Source of the DNA: Ignavibacteria bacterium
GTDB lineage: Bacteria > Bacteroidota > Ignavibacteria > Kapaibacteriales > UBA4661
Direction of reading: 5' to 3'
Length of the DNA stretch: 46,919 bases
Assembly (NCBI GenBank): GCA_014654705.1
Contig: JACVZY010000048.1
Span: 1 to 46,919, forward strand
A model generated the notes under the pieces. That model did not search any database. It was not told where the DNA came from and saw only the letters and a list, made by a program, of their open reading frames with translations. Every line of letters begins with the position of its first letter. The stretch's first letter is position 1. The position numbers and the translations under genes were made by a program. This document shows, piece by piece, positions 19,101 through 24,476 of this stretch.

Positions 19101-19843
19101 CATCGTTAGCACAAACAGCCCTACTCACCGTCATTGCGGGACAACCTGTCATTAACCTTATTACCCCGCCTCGCTTGGATGCCTATATTCTCGGTGAGCC
19201 GACACAGGCGGATACTCTGAAAATTAGCGGCAGAAGACTTGATGAAGTTTTGCAGGTCTTGTGGAACAATACACGACCGCTCTCTATTCTCTCACAATCT
19301 GCTACCGAACTTTCGGCTTTTGTACCCGATTCTCTACATAAAGCATTAGGTAGTATTGCTATCAGGATCATAACAGCAGACTCTTTATCAGCGCAAGGTT
19401 TTGTCACTCTGGTATATCCCAAAACAGAAATAGACAGCATCCGACCAAATCCAATCGAACTGCCGGATTTACCTGCTATGGTGGCATACAAAGACGGTGG
19501 AAATCTCACCGCAGCAAACGGACAGCATAGTGAGTTCCCTGTGTATGCCGGACTGCCGACAAGCGTACAACTGTTCCCCAATGCACCCAATCCATTCGAC
19601 GGACAAACAACCATCGAGTATGCCGTTCCCGATGATGCCACACTTGGCATTGAAATCTTAGACCCGCTTGGGAGGAAGATTGCCGACCTTGTGCCGCGCA
19701 AACTGCATAAAGCAGGATACTATACTGTGCAATGGAACGCAGGACATCAAATGGCTTCGGGTGTTTATACTGCTGTGCTGCAAAGCACGGATGGTAAAGG
19801 CAAATTAACACGGAAGACTATTCGCATGACACTTATCCGATAA
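4160..19843 (+). CDS. Giant modular surface protein (Asp-box propeller, TIG and Big_1-like repeats, T9SS sorting tail)
   Basis: At 5227 residues this gene fills a third of the molecule. A signal peptide (1-25, ending SPLLAQ) is followed by an Asp-box beta-propeller (about 30-370; five to six S-T-x-x-G-x-S-W boxes) and a Gly/Ser linker with two Cys (about 380-397). Next come about 22 TIG/IPT immunoglobulin-like modules of about 100 residues (398-2560), each opening P-x-P-x-L-T-x-x-x-P and continuing L-T-x-x-G-T-x-F. Twelve Big_1/filamin-like modules follow (about 2563-3806), carrying variants of Y-R-D-x-x-G-N-L-T-D. A more divergent, AT-richer stretch with further TIG-like modules covers 3807-5130. 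The protein ends in a type A Por-secretion sorting domain (5134-5227, starting PNAPNPFD and containing ASGVYTAVL). It is likely exported by T9SS and anchored on the cell surface as an adhesin-like stalk. No cohesin, enzyme or phage-tail domain was recognised. It heads a same-strand run of eight secreted-protein genes; the next starts 44 bp downstream. No frameshift is visible. Confidence 0.9.
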   Translation: MTVLLRRFYATLLVLCALSASPLLAQSGANAPDRIVSPVRTDLPGRTVWAFATTGTGTNITTFAATDKGLYKSSGGVWTLTTLDKQSVYAVKSRRVGNVTTLLVGTDKGVLRSTDGGNTWVSPEVTTGTVSTSNIVALKKVFDIEVVQPGNGNGSGNASVWFAATDKGVYRSTNDGRSWSLVNIDRTADNNEVRGITVDGNTIIVNLWREGLWRSTNNGNSWTKLSVAGETALCRAVHAQQGTNATVWLAGSVSGNIWRSTNNGNSWTRVYQGTSAARSIVASSLSQAGIDAFTGWERPGTLGERWIYLFATTPTGIAYSLNEGLSWKLSRTPSSEKAVSLVAWNNKLFVGTEAERSIGSAVKEGAQLQNTTGGTNEYDATCTDGCSGGGSGSGSNNTAVIGAPVLTRTAPRIYLTPSTTSPGNYSIAEQLQVYGSGIFEIGGFPLDATVTRASTGQVLTRGIFYGIGDFSANGGGWFNGEQYGTFSFSTALPSDNYGIQIRNISGLSNTIFFAVGPSFDDLTFTGASANSNIASSPVTMVISGTGIDQWTQLLIDNQTPQNIVYTYRNPNGYSMTVTFVAPSDGGNHTLTLQRGTSTTQSRTWTIASPIPALSSVTTDPSPARVGQTATMTIGGQKFAADAQVRIYGPNNTVTTYNPTTRTGTTGMTVSFTPPTTPGVYAVDVVNPGASSPSEQTTYMVAYPAPTLTAIAPTRVIQNLSATLSLTGTGILTGVTEFGLSSGLSSTLNGANITFTAPAKGTYSASLSNPTTYGGGGTATLSNALTVVAPNPAPASLTLDSTRLLVNDGVRTLTLTGTGFLTGSNSDDNARTTVTLDGASITPQSINATQIILNVPTAGTNAGNHTIALTNPAVFSMASGGGGTANTTYSVAFPQPTLTSLDADSLDLNIGTSPQTLTLTGTGFVNASRVFAGARELTVSSRTATSLVITIPAGFFTEPTTVAVRVDNPVTSGVTPADGGSSATKTLTIKNLLPTLTSITPAPVIAGENATLTLAGSNFIQNTSQVFAGITALTTTVSSANSLTATLPASLVADIGTLSLTVRNTFGTDIKTSLPQSLRVIHPTPEVTSLAPVTIPAFDSTQTLTISGAKFAAASMVPTRARVVWSKNGVETPLALLPNPTATQLRVTVPASLLTELGSVTVRVQNVDSADAQGGPSASSTLTIIPPRPVVTSVMPNSATAGAGAVTVTITGAKFISSGLSILIRNAQNGFVRGLLNPTFTSNTSVSGMIPADVVTLAGNYTITVVNAANASGQGGGESTTSAPFTILNPAPTISSLTPNPATVFAPFTLDVQGTGFVSGATSVTVDGQVFTPASVTVLSSVRLTVNVAAITSAKNASVSVTNPKLNNQGGGTATTTLPVVPPVPTVSQAQGNAGSGTLTRNVAGTLTVTGTGFVTGAVIIFNGQDLTTTVVDQTTVRANVAASALPTQGVYAVAVRNPQFGGQGGGTNSPVVGVTVQNPTPTLSGISPTAVTRGNDVSITLTGNNFYDGAVAYLSGASASTFATVFVNNGSLTLSIPASSLPVAGSYSIAVKNAEPTPGFSGTRTLTVNNPAPVLSSLSVTEIEAYSNDVTLTVTGSGFENGLLAWWTPTSGNPPGSRQALPAPTSVSANSCSLTIPATLLTRAGAFSITLENVAPSLGASAPSTFTVLDRVPTLTSVAPNPIEALSGNTQITLTGDYFAPSADALWNGETLTRVSVNRTTLVATVPASRLLLATVAQITVRNPVFAGRGGGTSTPAQNLVITNPTPRLTSLTPAFTVAVTSGTGAVVTLNGTGFMPGAPMVQSFVEMSVSDSAGTPSGVWSVVPSTYQSSSRISVLLPDALLHQPVVFTLRVVSPQVNNQGGGTSEERLFTVRAPVPVLTLLVPTVATLNAQTGDVLVRVEGANFTNTSLVRVANVPVPTRYLSPTALEATVQRPASAYTVTVNNPPVNAQGGGTSSGLRLVIVNPVPTLTAVQPSTLASTGAPDTLTLKGTNFITGVKVLYNGTALAAASVTVVNDSTLRVLIPTLPLAVTTHTLAVQQPSVITGGETFGGGASQTLPLSIVFPVPTLTSLSPASTAATLNPNAALNHWTLTVRGTLFANNAVVLWNGQTLTTSVVNSTTLRAIVPNTLAHDSGTVAIRVKSNVPSAQGGGTSADSLALGLYYPVPVLTGIAPDFTTAATLTRLTLTGTNFAPGSGVQLAATFLPAVMLGDVQVISPTELQASIPASLLGTRGTYSVRVMSPPTASAQGGGQSAAKTLTAVNPAPVLTALLPNTTTASGKPWTLTLVGRSFTATSQVRYNGVLQSVVNTDFIPNVQADTLRVKLPAVPVNDTTFFLSVFNPPSTVNGQSSGGGESDTLRLTIGLPSPTITSISPTTTTATLGDRVRVWTLTINGTFFDNTAKVFVSGVEVPSEFVAATRLRVVLPDSMQFYQARRTVQVKNTPTLTSNIVNLTVQNPAPVLTAIAPSSILAGRDTTIVLTGDRFAPNSTVRLTYGTTNTFLTPTLRDSVIGLTVTVPGALTRTKGAYTLRVSNPALTPTMVPPDTVLLGGGLSAAQTLTVNAGGATSVEYIGVDTLLYAGDRLWFFTLRFRDAVGNLVDNDPVTLTYTNIDTASTNGASITGTFPMTRTSLGNYRADTLRFPVAGVYALTVDTAQTGALTVIGANRFTVLTRPAVRVEMTGLKETLSAGETQHVQVRYYDNQNNLTDNSVRPVIVTAPLSGGYRYVLGYTRMSTGVYDMETVRYTTSGNYTISFTGIDTLNITGNGVPYNRRFTVQTNPAASVRFTNVNPFLTAGNAQNRFTAAFRDTFGNLTDALTTEQLVVQYSNSTTASVGDSIVTGSITLSRLSLGTYQADVAERFPVVGSYILSVLGINSTSGTAAFRVQPAGDARVEFAGVRDTLVAGDSLTSVTLKYWDVNGNLTDNNLGDIILTKRTAPTFPARMAKTRISTGVYAVQTTQATVAGAYDLTVLGISAANTGGNRNVVVVPAPVTNVDFVITTTAMTRTGARASITATYHDRFGNLADFAGDLTLSNSEYASVATVSMTRSRLGVYTGAIVLYAPGSYAVQIAGNSANITIGGTEAFALEPGPAVRADFQNVLPAITAGGLQSAFTVLLRDRRGSPTDVWNGAMAFDAPASGVTGTLSYDWDNGNPAMYGIITATPTTFTKSGAYTLSLNGGITQHVGTRTFAVASAPAQTAYILTTPPNATVTAGGTVSVRVRFTDSFGNLAPVTSTIMLQQSGTTLATVQLAATGIKGEYTAAFRPATSGTLTFALETPVTQSALMLAGTTAITVLPTTDYRVELTGVKTQMVAGETQNPFTITYRDRYGNLTDSTVGAVIMRLVGGTERDTLQMLRLAKGEYRAEALTVTKVGTYLITISGISALNITGDSAFVVTPDVAAQAVFQNVPTAINVNANLPAFTVRYRDRFDNPVDYNGTVGFTNSASPFVQAGLTPLNAQAIPVTRTALAVSTATLTPVAVAGDYALTVQGLTTLTGTTAFTVRPLAAASAEIRNVQERVSAGDSLPPFIVLYRDKAGNVTEYNRNITLTRVGTTASLTVPMKRIAIGVSTASVATELVTPGTYRLTVPGLTTVSGATTVVVVSTNAVSKVDFWGVTPTLTAGTTQAGVTLYFRNAQDDLTDYDGTLRYKTSDGVTSGTIALTRQELGIYTAEAQTFIRAGNYTLTTDGIATTTGTRSFVVGADSLFKATFIGVTNASFVGQNIAPFTIALKDRFDNTLLLSRPVQYFEEGSAIGSTVATQTSTNGTMRVSELRFPHPGTYTLSVSDVANITGNRIIVANYGQPTITSITPPEIPIASTTTFRITGVNFTPISLVFFRNQPLITRFIDYNTLEAILPESLSTVGTNDSLYVSNYTPQVEFVSEKVGMKGSQLNAVFFDNLLIDSDDNFEGKVVTLNTIAGCAEKNKIRFTINNTQTPCFAAQSFEYPVTLVDGNQKNTIIWPVTVKFIIPASDLKTKFRCVGAGRQEVEIIPGDECSGNLAGATKFTVVVRNPQPKITNISLDYGNNFDSLTSGRVIPLDIVNVLRSQGSYLAVIKLKGTGFVYPDLYSKITVSSSDVSNNSPAIQAINTRLDDPSNRRLDNLSGTALTVGISLVEFAELLREAQANNKSIVRLKIKVRNIIHEDAVGSIFDIFGNVIEKSSEVDLNVSSSGPFIYSVRNNSSQETDQHPNFFVGESGQQCKIYGLNLLDTEIRLDGNIIPKSSLTYQSDVTLPGTSLKCETITFTLPSQLITSARSIGGRDVFYVRKVNNSLERSLSDLFINIVHKKPVISTWNAGSPFAYNNISAQLQGSNFANASTAPTSVQFNNNLVPIQVFNSNNLSATISKLLVRAGTNTLKVINPPILGTLFTNNLTYQSRNPQSIGGGDTTIIVTAQGIQPSNARILKPEKVIYYGNQENPYDTVFSFAGTNLYFESRVLYNGSQTDTCAHNPTTDNRLGPNTNTVLSPKINIQAAGSDTLRIVNPDGRGGWLQSNPMPFRAYDAAQLPKADSASPRQLRPASAPNGFTIYGVRFDNQTLVRCTFFPLSGSPTAADTVVVAQDIRANSSPTQIFVRPPSAFVNREGILSFQALHPDTVGVKEYARVHITNRFPVIESISVEYEQRILTPPAICIFNINCTPTVSYVPGGKSDTVYAGTGGENNRQRRFIIKGRNFKYSLNEDLKLLIPNRKSQIIFNGQPLPLEQHEVLSDTEIGIGFPSDVPNDKFLTFAPGQHSFSMTNEEGLQTESVTKKRILSPKPSINELRVLPNRVLIPNSLNSTAEIPLGYRDSLRVRVYSGGDQAPKAKNFVKGTRISVNSLPDNGLETTFLENGTGDDKYALDVSIPAIYLSAYYINSLVVRNPATSGSDGGNSASYYFRTRITYPLIRLDSISPSKIPVGETETLITIRGANFTPNTAVRVRRFDSLRTGKDGSTSPAFSEEILPVVLPRIDSTGIVVRLRAGWRDRIGVDTLFVYNPGNLPSLAQTALLTVIAGQPVINLITPPRLDAYILGEPTQADTLKISGRRLDEVLQVLWNNTRPLSILSQSATELSAFVPDSLHKALGSIAIRIITADSLSAQGFVTLVYPKTEIDSIRPNPIELPDLPAMVAYKDGGNLTAANGQHSEFPVYAGLPTSVQLFPNAPNPFDGQTTIEYAVPDDATLGIEILDPLGRKIADLVPRKLHKAGYYTVQWNAGHQMASGVYTAVLQSTDGKGKLTRKTIRMTLIR

Positions 19844-19887
19844 ACCACCATTATTCTGAATTCCAACAACCTCATTTTTCAAACGTT

Positions 19888-21147
19888 ATGAAGGACTGTA
19901 TAGTCAAAGTATTGGTGGTTTTTGTGCTTGGATTGCTTACTCTATCAAGGATGTATGCACAAGACACAACTATTACGATTTATGGAAAAAAGTTTGCGCC
20001 GGGTGTAATTGTGAAAATCAATAACCATCTCGTTGACAGCACCAATATCAAACGCGATAGCGCACAGCCGTCGAGAATTTTGTATGTGAAATTTCTTCTG
20101 TCTTGGCTCAATAAACCTGCTTCTGCCACTGTAGTAGCAAAAGATGTAGGAGCGAGTTTAACCAGCGATGAAGTTGAAAATACTGTTAGTGTAGGGAACC
20201 CAGGCACTGCACCAACATTATTCACTATTTATACAACTCCACTCTCGCCCAAGATTGTTCTAAAAACAGAGGAAGGTAAAATTCTTGGCTCACAGGAAAT
20301 GCCCATACTTCAAGCAACATCACTTTTTGAATCTGATACAACCTTGGTTGTGAGACTTGAGTATTCAAATTTCAAACCGAATTCAACGTTATTCTTTAGA
20401 ACAAGGACGACCACGCCCCCGTTTGAAATACTTGATACAAATAATATACGACTTTCTAATGGTTTTAATCTCCCTTCAACCGAGGGTTTTATCATTATCC
20501 ACGTTCGATTCCATGCACAAACAGGAATATTACGTGATACAATTAAGGTTGACCTCAAAAAAACAAATAATACATCAACAACTATTCACTCTTTTCAATG
20601 TACGGGAAAACGGCGCATAATGATTCTTCCCTTCTTTACACAGAAAAGCAGCGAGCCTTTCATTAAAATTCCTACTATTGGTGATGTTAATACAGTTTAT
20701 GAGAATGTTGTACAAGCACAATTGGAACCATCGCCTGCCGATTATCTCCGCCAATGTCTAACAATTCTCAACAATCAAATTCTTAGCGAAACAACAATAC
20801 AAGACCCTTTATTTTACTCACAGTTTGAATTTGTACAGCTACCAACATTGATTCCTTACAATGAGGCATCAGTAAAAACCAAAACTCTTCACACAGACAT
20901 TGACGCTTTACCAACATTGCCAAAAGTACAGGAGTTAGACAATCAAAGAATCCATTGTGTACTTATGCTTGTTAATTCTGATGAAGCACAATATAGAGCT
21001 TTTGCTACCTTGCCTCTTGGCTGTAACCCTTGTATTCTCCCTAAATATATAGTTATTGAAGCTAAGTACACACATACTCTAATTGATGCTTCACTTATGC
21101 AAGTAGAAAGTGCGTTTTTTGATGATATAAAAAATCTGTTTCGGTAA
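19888..21147 (+). CDS. Secreted TIG-domain protein, cassette copy 1 (protein A1)
   Basis: A 419-residue protein with a signal peptide (about 1-25, ending MYAQ) and one TIG/IPT-like module (about 26-115: ITIYGKKFAPG, a DSTNI turn, SWLNKP, then VSVGNP). It is related to the modules of the giant protein just upstream. The rest (about 120-419) is of unknown fold. It ends in a short motif, P-K-Y-I-V-I-E-A-K-Y, then an acidic/aromatic helix, which is shared with protein A2 (23106-24413). Between A1 and A2 the TIG part is about four-fifths identical by eye while the middle has diverged strongly. No T9SS tail or lipobox is visible, so it is probably periplasmic, or released or held by a partner. First gene of a three-gene cassette (A-B-C) that is repeated in tandem. 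No Shine-Dalgarno sequence. Confidence 0.8.
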   Translation: MKDCIVKVLVVFVLGLLTLSRMYAQDTTITIYGKKFAPGVIVKINNHLVDSTNIKRDSAQPSRILYVKFLLSWLNKPASATVVAKDVGASLTSDEVENTVSVGNPGTAPTLFTIYTTPLSPKIVLKTEEGKILGSQEMPILQATSLFESDTTLVVRLEYSNFKPNSTLFFRTRTTTPPFEILDTNNIRLSNGFNLPSTEGFIIIHVRFHAQTGILRDTIKVDLKKTNNTSTTIHSFQCTGKRRIMILPFFTQKSSEPFIKIPTIGDVNTVYENVVQAQLEPSPADYLRQCLTILNNQILSETTIQDPLFYSQFEFVQLPTLIPYNEASVKTKTLHTDIDALPTLPKVQELDNQRIHCVLMLVNSDEAQYRAFATLPLGCNPCILPKYIVIEAKYTHTLIDASLMQVESAFFDDIKNLFR

Positions 21148-21219
21148 ACTGATACGCTACTAACCTTTTATCCTTTGAATAGGTAAATACCCATAAAAAC
21201 CATTTTTCCGAATATCAAC

Positions 21220-22182
21220 ATGATAACAAGCAAAAATATATCGTTGTTTGTGAGCGTCGCTTTACTATTTACAATATTGACAACTCATGCTCTCATTGCT
21301 CAAGTTTCATCAAAAGACTCTGCTAGCGCCATTCAAGCTATTAAGACAAAACCTGTTCTGAAAGAGAATCAATACCTTATCCGTTCAGGAACAGAAGAAA
21401 AGATTATCACGGACGTTTTTACTGCTCGTGACGGGTTTCAAAAAACACTTGTCCAAAAACATGGTGTAGAGAAAGAATTTAACGAGATTTATAACACCCT
21501 CCTTCGGGGTGTTATTCAACAGGATAAGTCTGTAACTAACAGCTACAAGAACCTCTTGGAAGATCCCCAAACGCTGCAAGAACTCACACCTGAAGAAGCG
21601 AGAAAAGTATCATGGCGACTTTCTACTGAAGGCTATACTATGGAAACAATTAACCAGTTTCAACAGATTAGTGGTCTAAATCTGATAAATATTTTTGCAC
21701 GCGGTACTTCTGACGTATTACTGAGGAGGACGCTTTTTGCATCTCAAATTGTTATTGGAACAATTGATAGTATATTTTTTGATAGCTCTATTCAAGATGG
21801 TGAAGACCATTCCATGCTTATCAGCGTCAAAGAAACTCTCAAAGGTGATACAGCAATTAAACATCTAATTATACGAGAAAGTGGACGCTCTCATGCTTTT
21901 ATTCCTAGAAAGAAAGCAACATATCTCCTGTTTCTTGAAAAAAGTAGGTATGAATTCTCTACCCTACAATCTCACGGACAACCGCAAACAGGAATTGTTA
22001 AATCTCTTTCTAATGCTTCAGACATCAATCTGCTGCCCCACTTTTCTACGCAACGGGAAAACCTCTTTCTAGCATTAGAAAATAAACCAATTCCGCCTTT
22101 AGATAAAGCTATACTCTTAAAACGTGTCTATGATATGTGTAAAGAATATGCTCCGGTGTTTCAAAAACTGAACTCACGATAG
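21220..22182 (+). CDS. Secreted protein of unknown function, cassette copy 1 (protein B1)
   Basis: A 320-residue protein with an N-terminal signal peptide (about 1-28, ending ALIAQ). No known domain was recognised. The segment around residues 150-225 (an L-R-R-x-L-x-x-S/Q-x-V-I-G-x-I-D-S-I-F core, then an L-K-G-D box and a H/N-x-I-I-R strand) is clearly shared with protein B2 (24477-25499). They are therefore paralogues in equivalent positions of two tandem cassettes. The core is predicted to be a beta-sandwich or barrel; the flanking parts are helical and charged. It sits 72 bp after A1 and 36 bp before the metalloprotease C1, and is probably co-transcribed with them. It could be a protease chaperone, inhibitor or adaptor, but nothing in the sequence proves this. 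Confidence 0.75.
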   Translation: MITSKNISLFVSVALLFTILTTHALIAQVSSKDSASAIQAIKTKPVLKENQYLIRSGTEEKIITDVFTARDGFQKTLVQKHGVEKEFNEIYNTLLRGVIQQDKSVTNSYKNLLEDPQTLQELTPEEARKVSWRLSTEGYTMETINQFQQISGLNLINIFARGTSDVLLRRTLFASQIVIGTIDSIFFDSSIQDGEDHSMLISVKETLKGDTAIKHLIIRESGRSHAFIPRKKATYLLFLEKSRYEFSTLQSHGQPQTGIVKSLSNASDINLLPHFSTQRENLFLALENKPIPPLDKAILLKRVYDMCKEYAPVFQKLNSR

Positions 22183-22218
22183 TTCTCATCCCATTGCCCA
22201 TTTCTTACTACTACTACT

Positions 22219-23058
22219 ATGTTCAAAAACCTTAGCAAATATCTCATTTCTCTCACTATTGGTATGCTTGTTGGAGTTTTTTTTGTGAATCCGGTTGTCA
22301 CCTACGCGCAACAAGCAATTCCTGATGTCCCAACGGTGAAACATTATTTTCCTTATTCTAATGGCACGATTTCCGATGCCAGCTATGGTATTGGTATGCG
22401 TAAATGGTACAGCCTGAATGACACAACGATTAATTTTTATGTTATTCCGCTCGGAGAAAAGTTATGGAATGGTACTGACAGTATTGATATTGCTTGGGAT
22501 GTATTCAGTAAAGCAGTTCAAGTTTGGAATAGCCAAAATATCGGCATATCTCTTAATATAGCTGGTTTTGCTGCTTCGACTGATGAAATAAAACAGACAA
22601 TGACAAAAAACTTATTAGGTTTTGGTAATACTATTACCTCTGCAGAAGACAAACAATATGGTGCAACAAGCCCATATAACCGTAAATATGTCATATATGC
22701 TGATAAATATCACTACGAAATAATACGGACTGTTCACCTTGAACTTAATATTGACCTTTGGAAAGAAAAGGTTTTAGTTTTACAAACCCCTGCTGCTGCT
22801 ACCTCTACCAAATATCCTGATGCAAAGCCGTTGAATGCCTATGCCGTAGCCGTTCACGAACTCGGTCATGTTCTTGGGTTAAAAGATAACTGCGGCGGCA
22901 TACAGTCAATTATGGGTTCTCCCGATTGGGACGGAGACGGAAAAGCATATAATGTTCTCGGTACAAATGCCCTTCCTGAAAGAGATAAATTGATGATTCA
23001 TGCCTTGTACCCTAAAATTACACCCGGGCGAGAGAGTGAGACTCGTTTACCAAAGTAA
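22219..23058 (+). CDS. Secreted matrixin-like zinc metalloprotease, cassette copy 1 (protein C1)
   Basis: A 279-residue protein with a signal peptide (about 1-31, ending TYAQQ) and a metzincin active site HELGHVLGLKDN. H213 and H217 would bind zinc, E214 would be the catalytic base and the final Asp the third ligand, as in some bacterial matrixins that replace the third His. A Met-turn (QSIMGS) follows about 17 residues after the zinc motif. The N-terminal part contains a matrixin-like pattern in which a helix (VFSKAVQVWNSQNI) precedes the active site. No pro-peptide cysteine switch was recognised. It probably cleaves proteins in the periplasm or outside the cell. The partner genes A1 and B1 lie just upstream and the second cassette begins 47 bp downstream. 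C2 is its tandem paralogue, with the standard third His. Confidence 0.85.
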   Translation: MFKNLSKYLISLTIGMLVGVFFVNPVVTYAQQAIPDVPTVKHYFPYSNGTISDASYGIGMRKWYSLNDTTINFYVIPLGEKLWNGTDSIDIAWDVFSKAVQVWNSQNIGISLNIAGFAASTDEIKQTMTKNLLGFGNTITSAEDKQYGATSPYNRKYVIYADKYHYEIIRTVHLELNIDLWKEKVLVLQTPAAATSTKYPDAKPLNAYAVAVHELGHVLGLKDNCGGIQSIMGSPDWDGDGKAYNVLGTNALPERDKLMIHALYPKITPGRESETRLPK

Positions 23059-23105
23059 CATGAATGGTACACAATCCTGAAATGGTAATACTATTATCTA
23101 TGACT

Positions 23106-24413
23106 ATGAAACATTTATTTCTCGGCATATCTGCATTTTTCTTCATCTGGCTGATTACCCTGCCTCTCTATGCACAAGACACGACCATTACCATTTATGG
23201 TAAGAAGTTTGCGCCAGACGTGATTGTGAAAATTAATGGAAAACCCGTTGATAGCACCAATATCAAACGCGATAGTGCTCAACCTTCGCGGATTTTGTTT
23301 GTCAAATTTCCTCTGTCATGGCTCAATAAACCCGGGGCTAGTACCGTAATAGCAAAAGGAGCAGAGGCGAGTTTAACCAGTGATGAAGTCGGAAATATTG
23401 TCAGCGTAGAAAATCCCGGCACTGCGCCAACATTATACACTATTTATACAAAACCACCTCAACCCTCAATAGCGATTGTCAATGTGGATTCAACCAAGCC
23501 ATTAGAACGGCAACGTTCTTTTGTTGCTCTTAATCAGACAAATACCATTCCTTTACAAATTCAATATCGGAACCTACCGAAGCAAAATCTTTTAGTGATG
23601 AGGTTGTCATTTGATGCACCATTATCCAATTCTGCGTTATTTCAGATTTATGATAGTACCATGAAGACAATTCTCACAGGTGCTCCTGATATTTTTCTTG
23701 ATATGGCAAAACCCTCGAATAGGCTATCATTCAACGTACAATTCAAATCACCATCTACGTTACCGACAGACACCATGACGAGAAGTATCCGTTTACGAGT
23801 CCAAATACTAGATGGAAGTAATTTGCAAACCGTCATCCAGCAAACTATTCGACTGGAATTAGTTCCCATCAGAATATTTTCCATTCGCACCATAGCAAAA
23901 AATGATGTAGAAGAGTTTTATCAAGAAAATTCAAACCTTACCAACCTGACGCGGTTTAGCGGCATTAGTAATTTTTTCAATAGTGCATTATTACTTCTCA
24001 ATAGCAGATTGGCTAGAGCACAGGATAGTATCATTGCCTTGAATAATGTTGCATCAAAATTCGCACAAAGCCGTTTTGTCATAAAGCAAACGACCGAGGT
24101 TTCCACGACAAATCTGCCTCTCCAAACTTCAGCAAACGGCAACATTCACAAACAAATTGATGATGTACAAAACTTTTACCAACAATTTGTTACTTTAGGT
24201 CAAAACGAGGCATTTTTAATTATATCGAATGCTGCTGGCAGATATAGCTTTAGTCCCTACCAAGCTATTGCTTCTTCTTGTGATACCGACAGACTGCCGA
24301 GTTATATGGTAGTGGAAGCCAAATATGCACGGGAATATATTAACCCCGGTACAAACTCTATCCACCCTAACTTTTGGGAGGATTTACGCTTATTGCTCAA
24401 TGCAATACCCTGA
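23106..24413 (+). CDS. Secreted TIG-domain protein, cassette copy 2 (protein A2)
   Basis: A 435-residue paralogue of A1. The start was placed at ATG 23106-23108, because this gives a normal signal peptide (about 27 residues, ending LYAQ) that aligns with A1. Earlier in-frame ATGs (23064, 23082, 23100) would add an atypical hydrophilic front. The TIG-like module (about 26-118) is nearly the same as in A1, with the shared KKFAPxVIVKIN and NIKRDSAQPSRIL stretches. The central region (about 120-390) shares little with A1. The C-terminal motif P-S-Y-M-V-V-E-A-K-Y and the closing amphipathic helix are again shared. This pattern, constant ends with a variable middle, suggests a docking or trafficking front joined to a variable functional part. 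Confidence 0.8.
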   Translation: MKHLFLGISAFFFIWLITLPLYAQDTTITIYGKKFAPDVIVKINGKPVDSTNIKRDSAQPSRILFVKFPLSWLNKPGASTVIAKGAEASLTSDEVGNIVSVENPGTAPTLYTIYTKPPQPSIAIVNVDSTKPLERQRSFVALNQTNTIPLQIQYRNLPKQNLLVMRLSFDAPLSNSALFQIYDSTMKTILTGAPDIFLDMAKPSNRLSFNVQFKSPSTLPTDTMTRSIRLRVQILDGSNLQTVIQQTIRLELVPIRIFSIRTIAKNDVEEFYQENSNLTNLTRFSGISNFFNSALLLLNSRLARAQDSIIALNNVASKFAQSRFVIKQTTEVSTTNLPLQTSANGNIHKQIDDVQNFYQQFVTLGQNEAFLIISNAAGRYSFSPYQAIASSCDTDRLPSYMVVEAKYAREYINPGTNSIHPNFWEDLRLLLNAIP

Positions 24414-24476
24414 TACCCTTTTTATCTTCTTTTGATTCACCCTACTTTGATACATCATTCTATTTTGACAACTATT

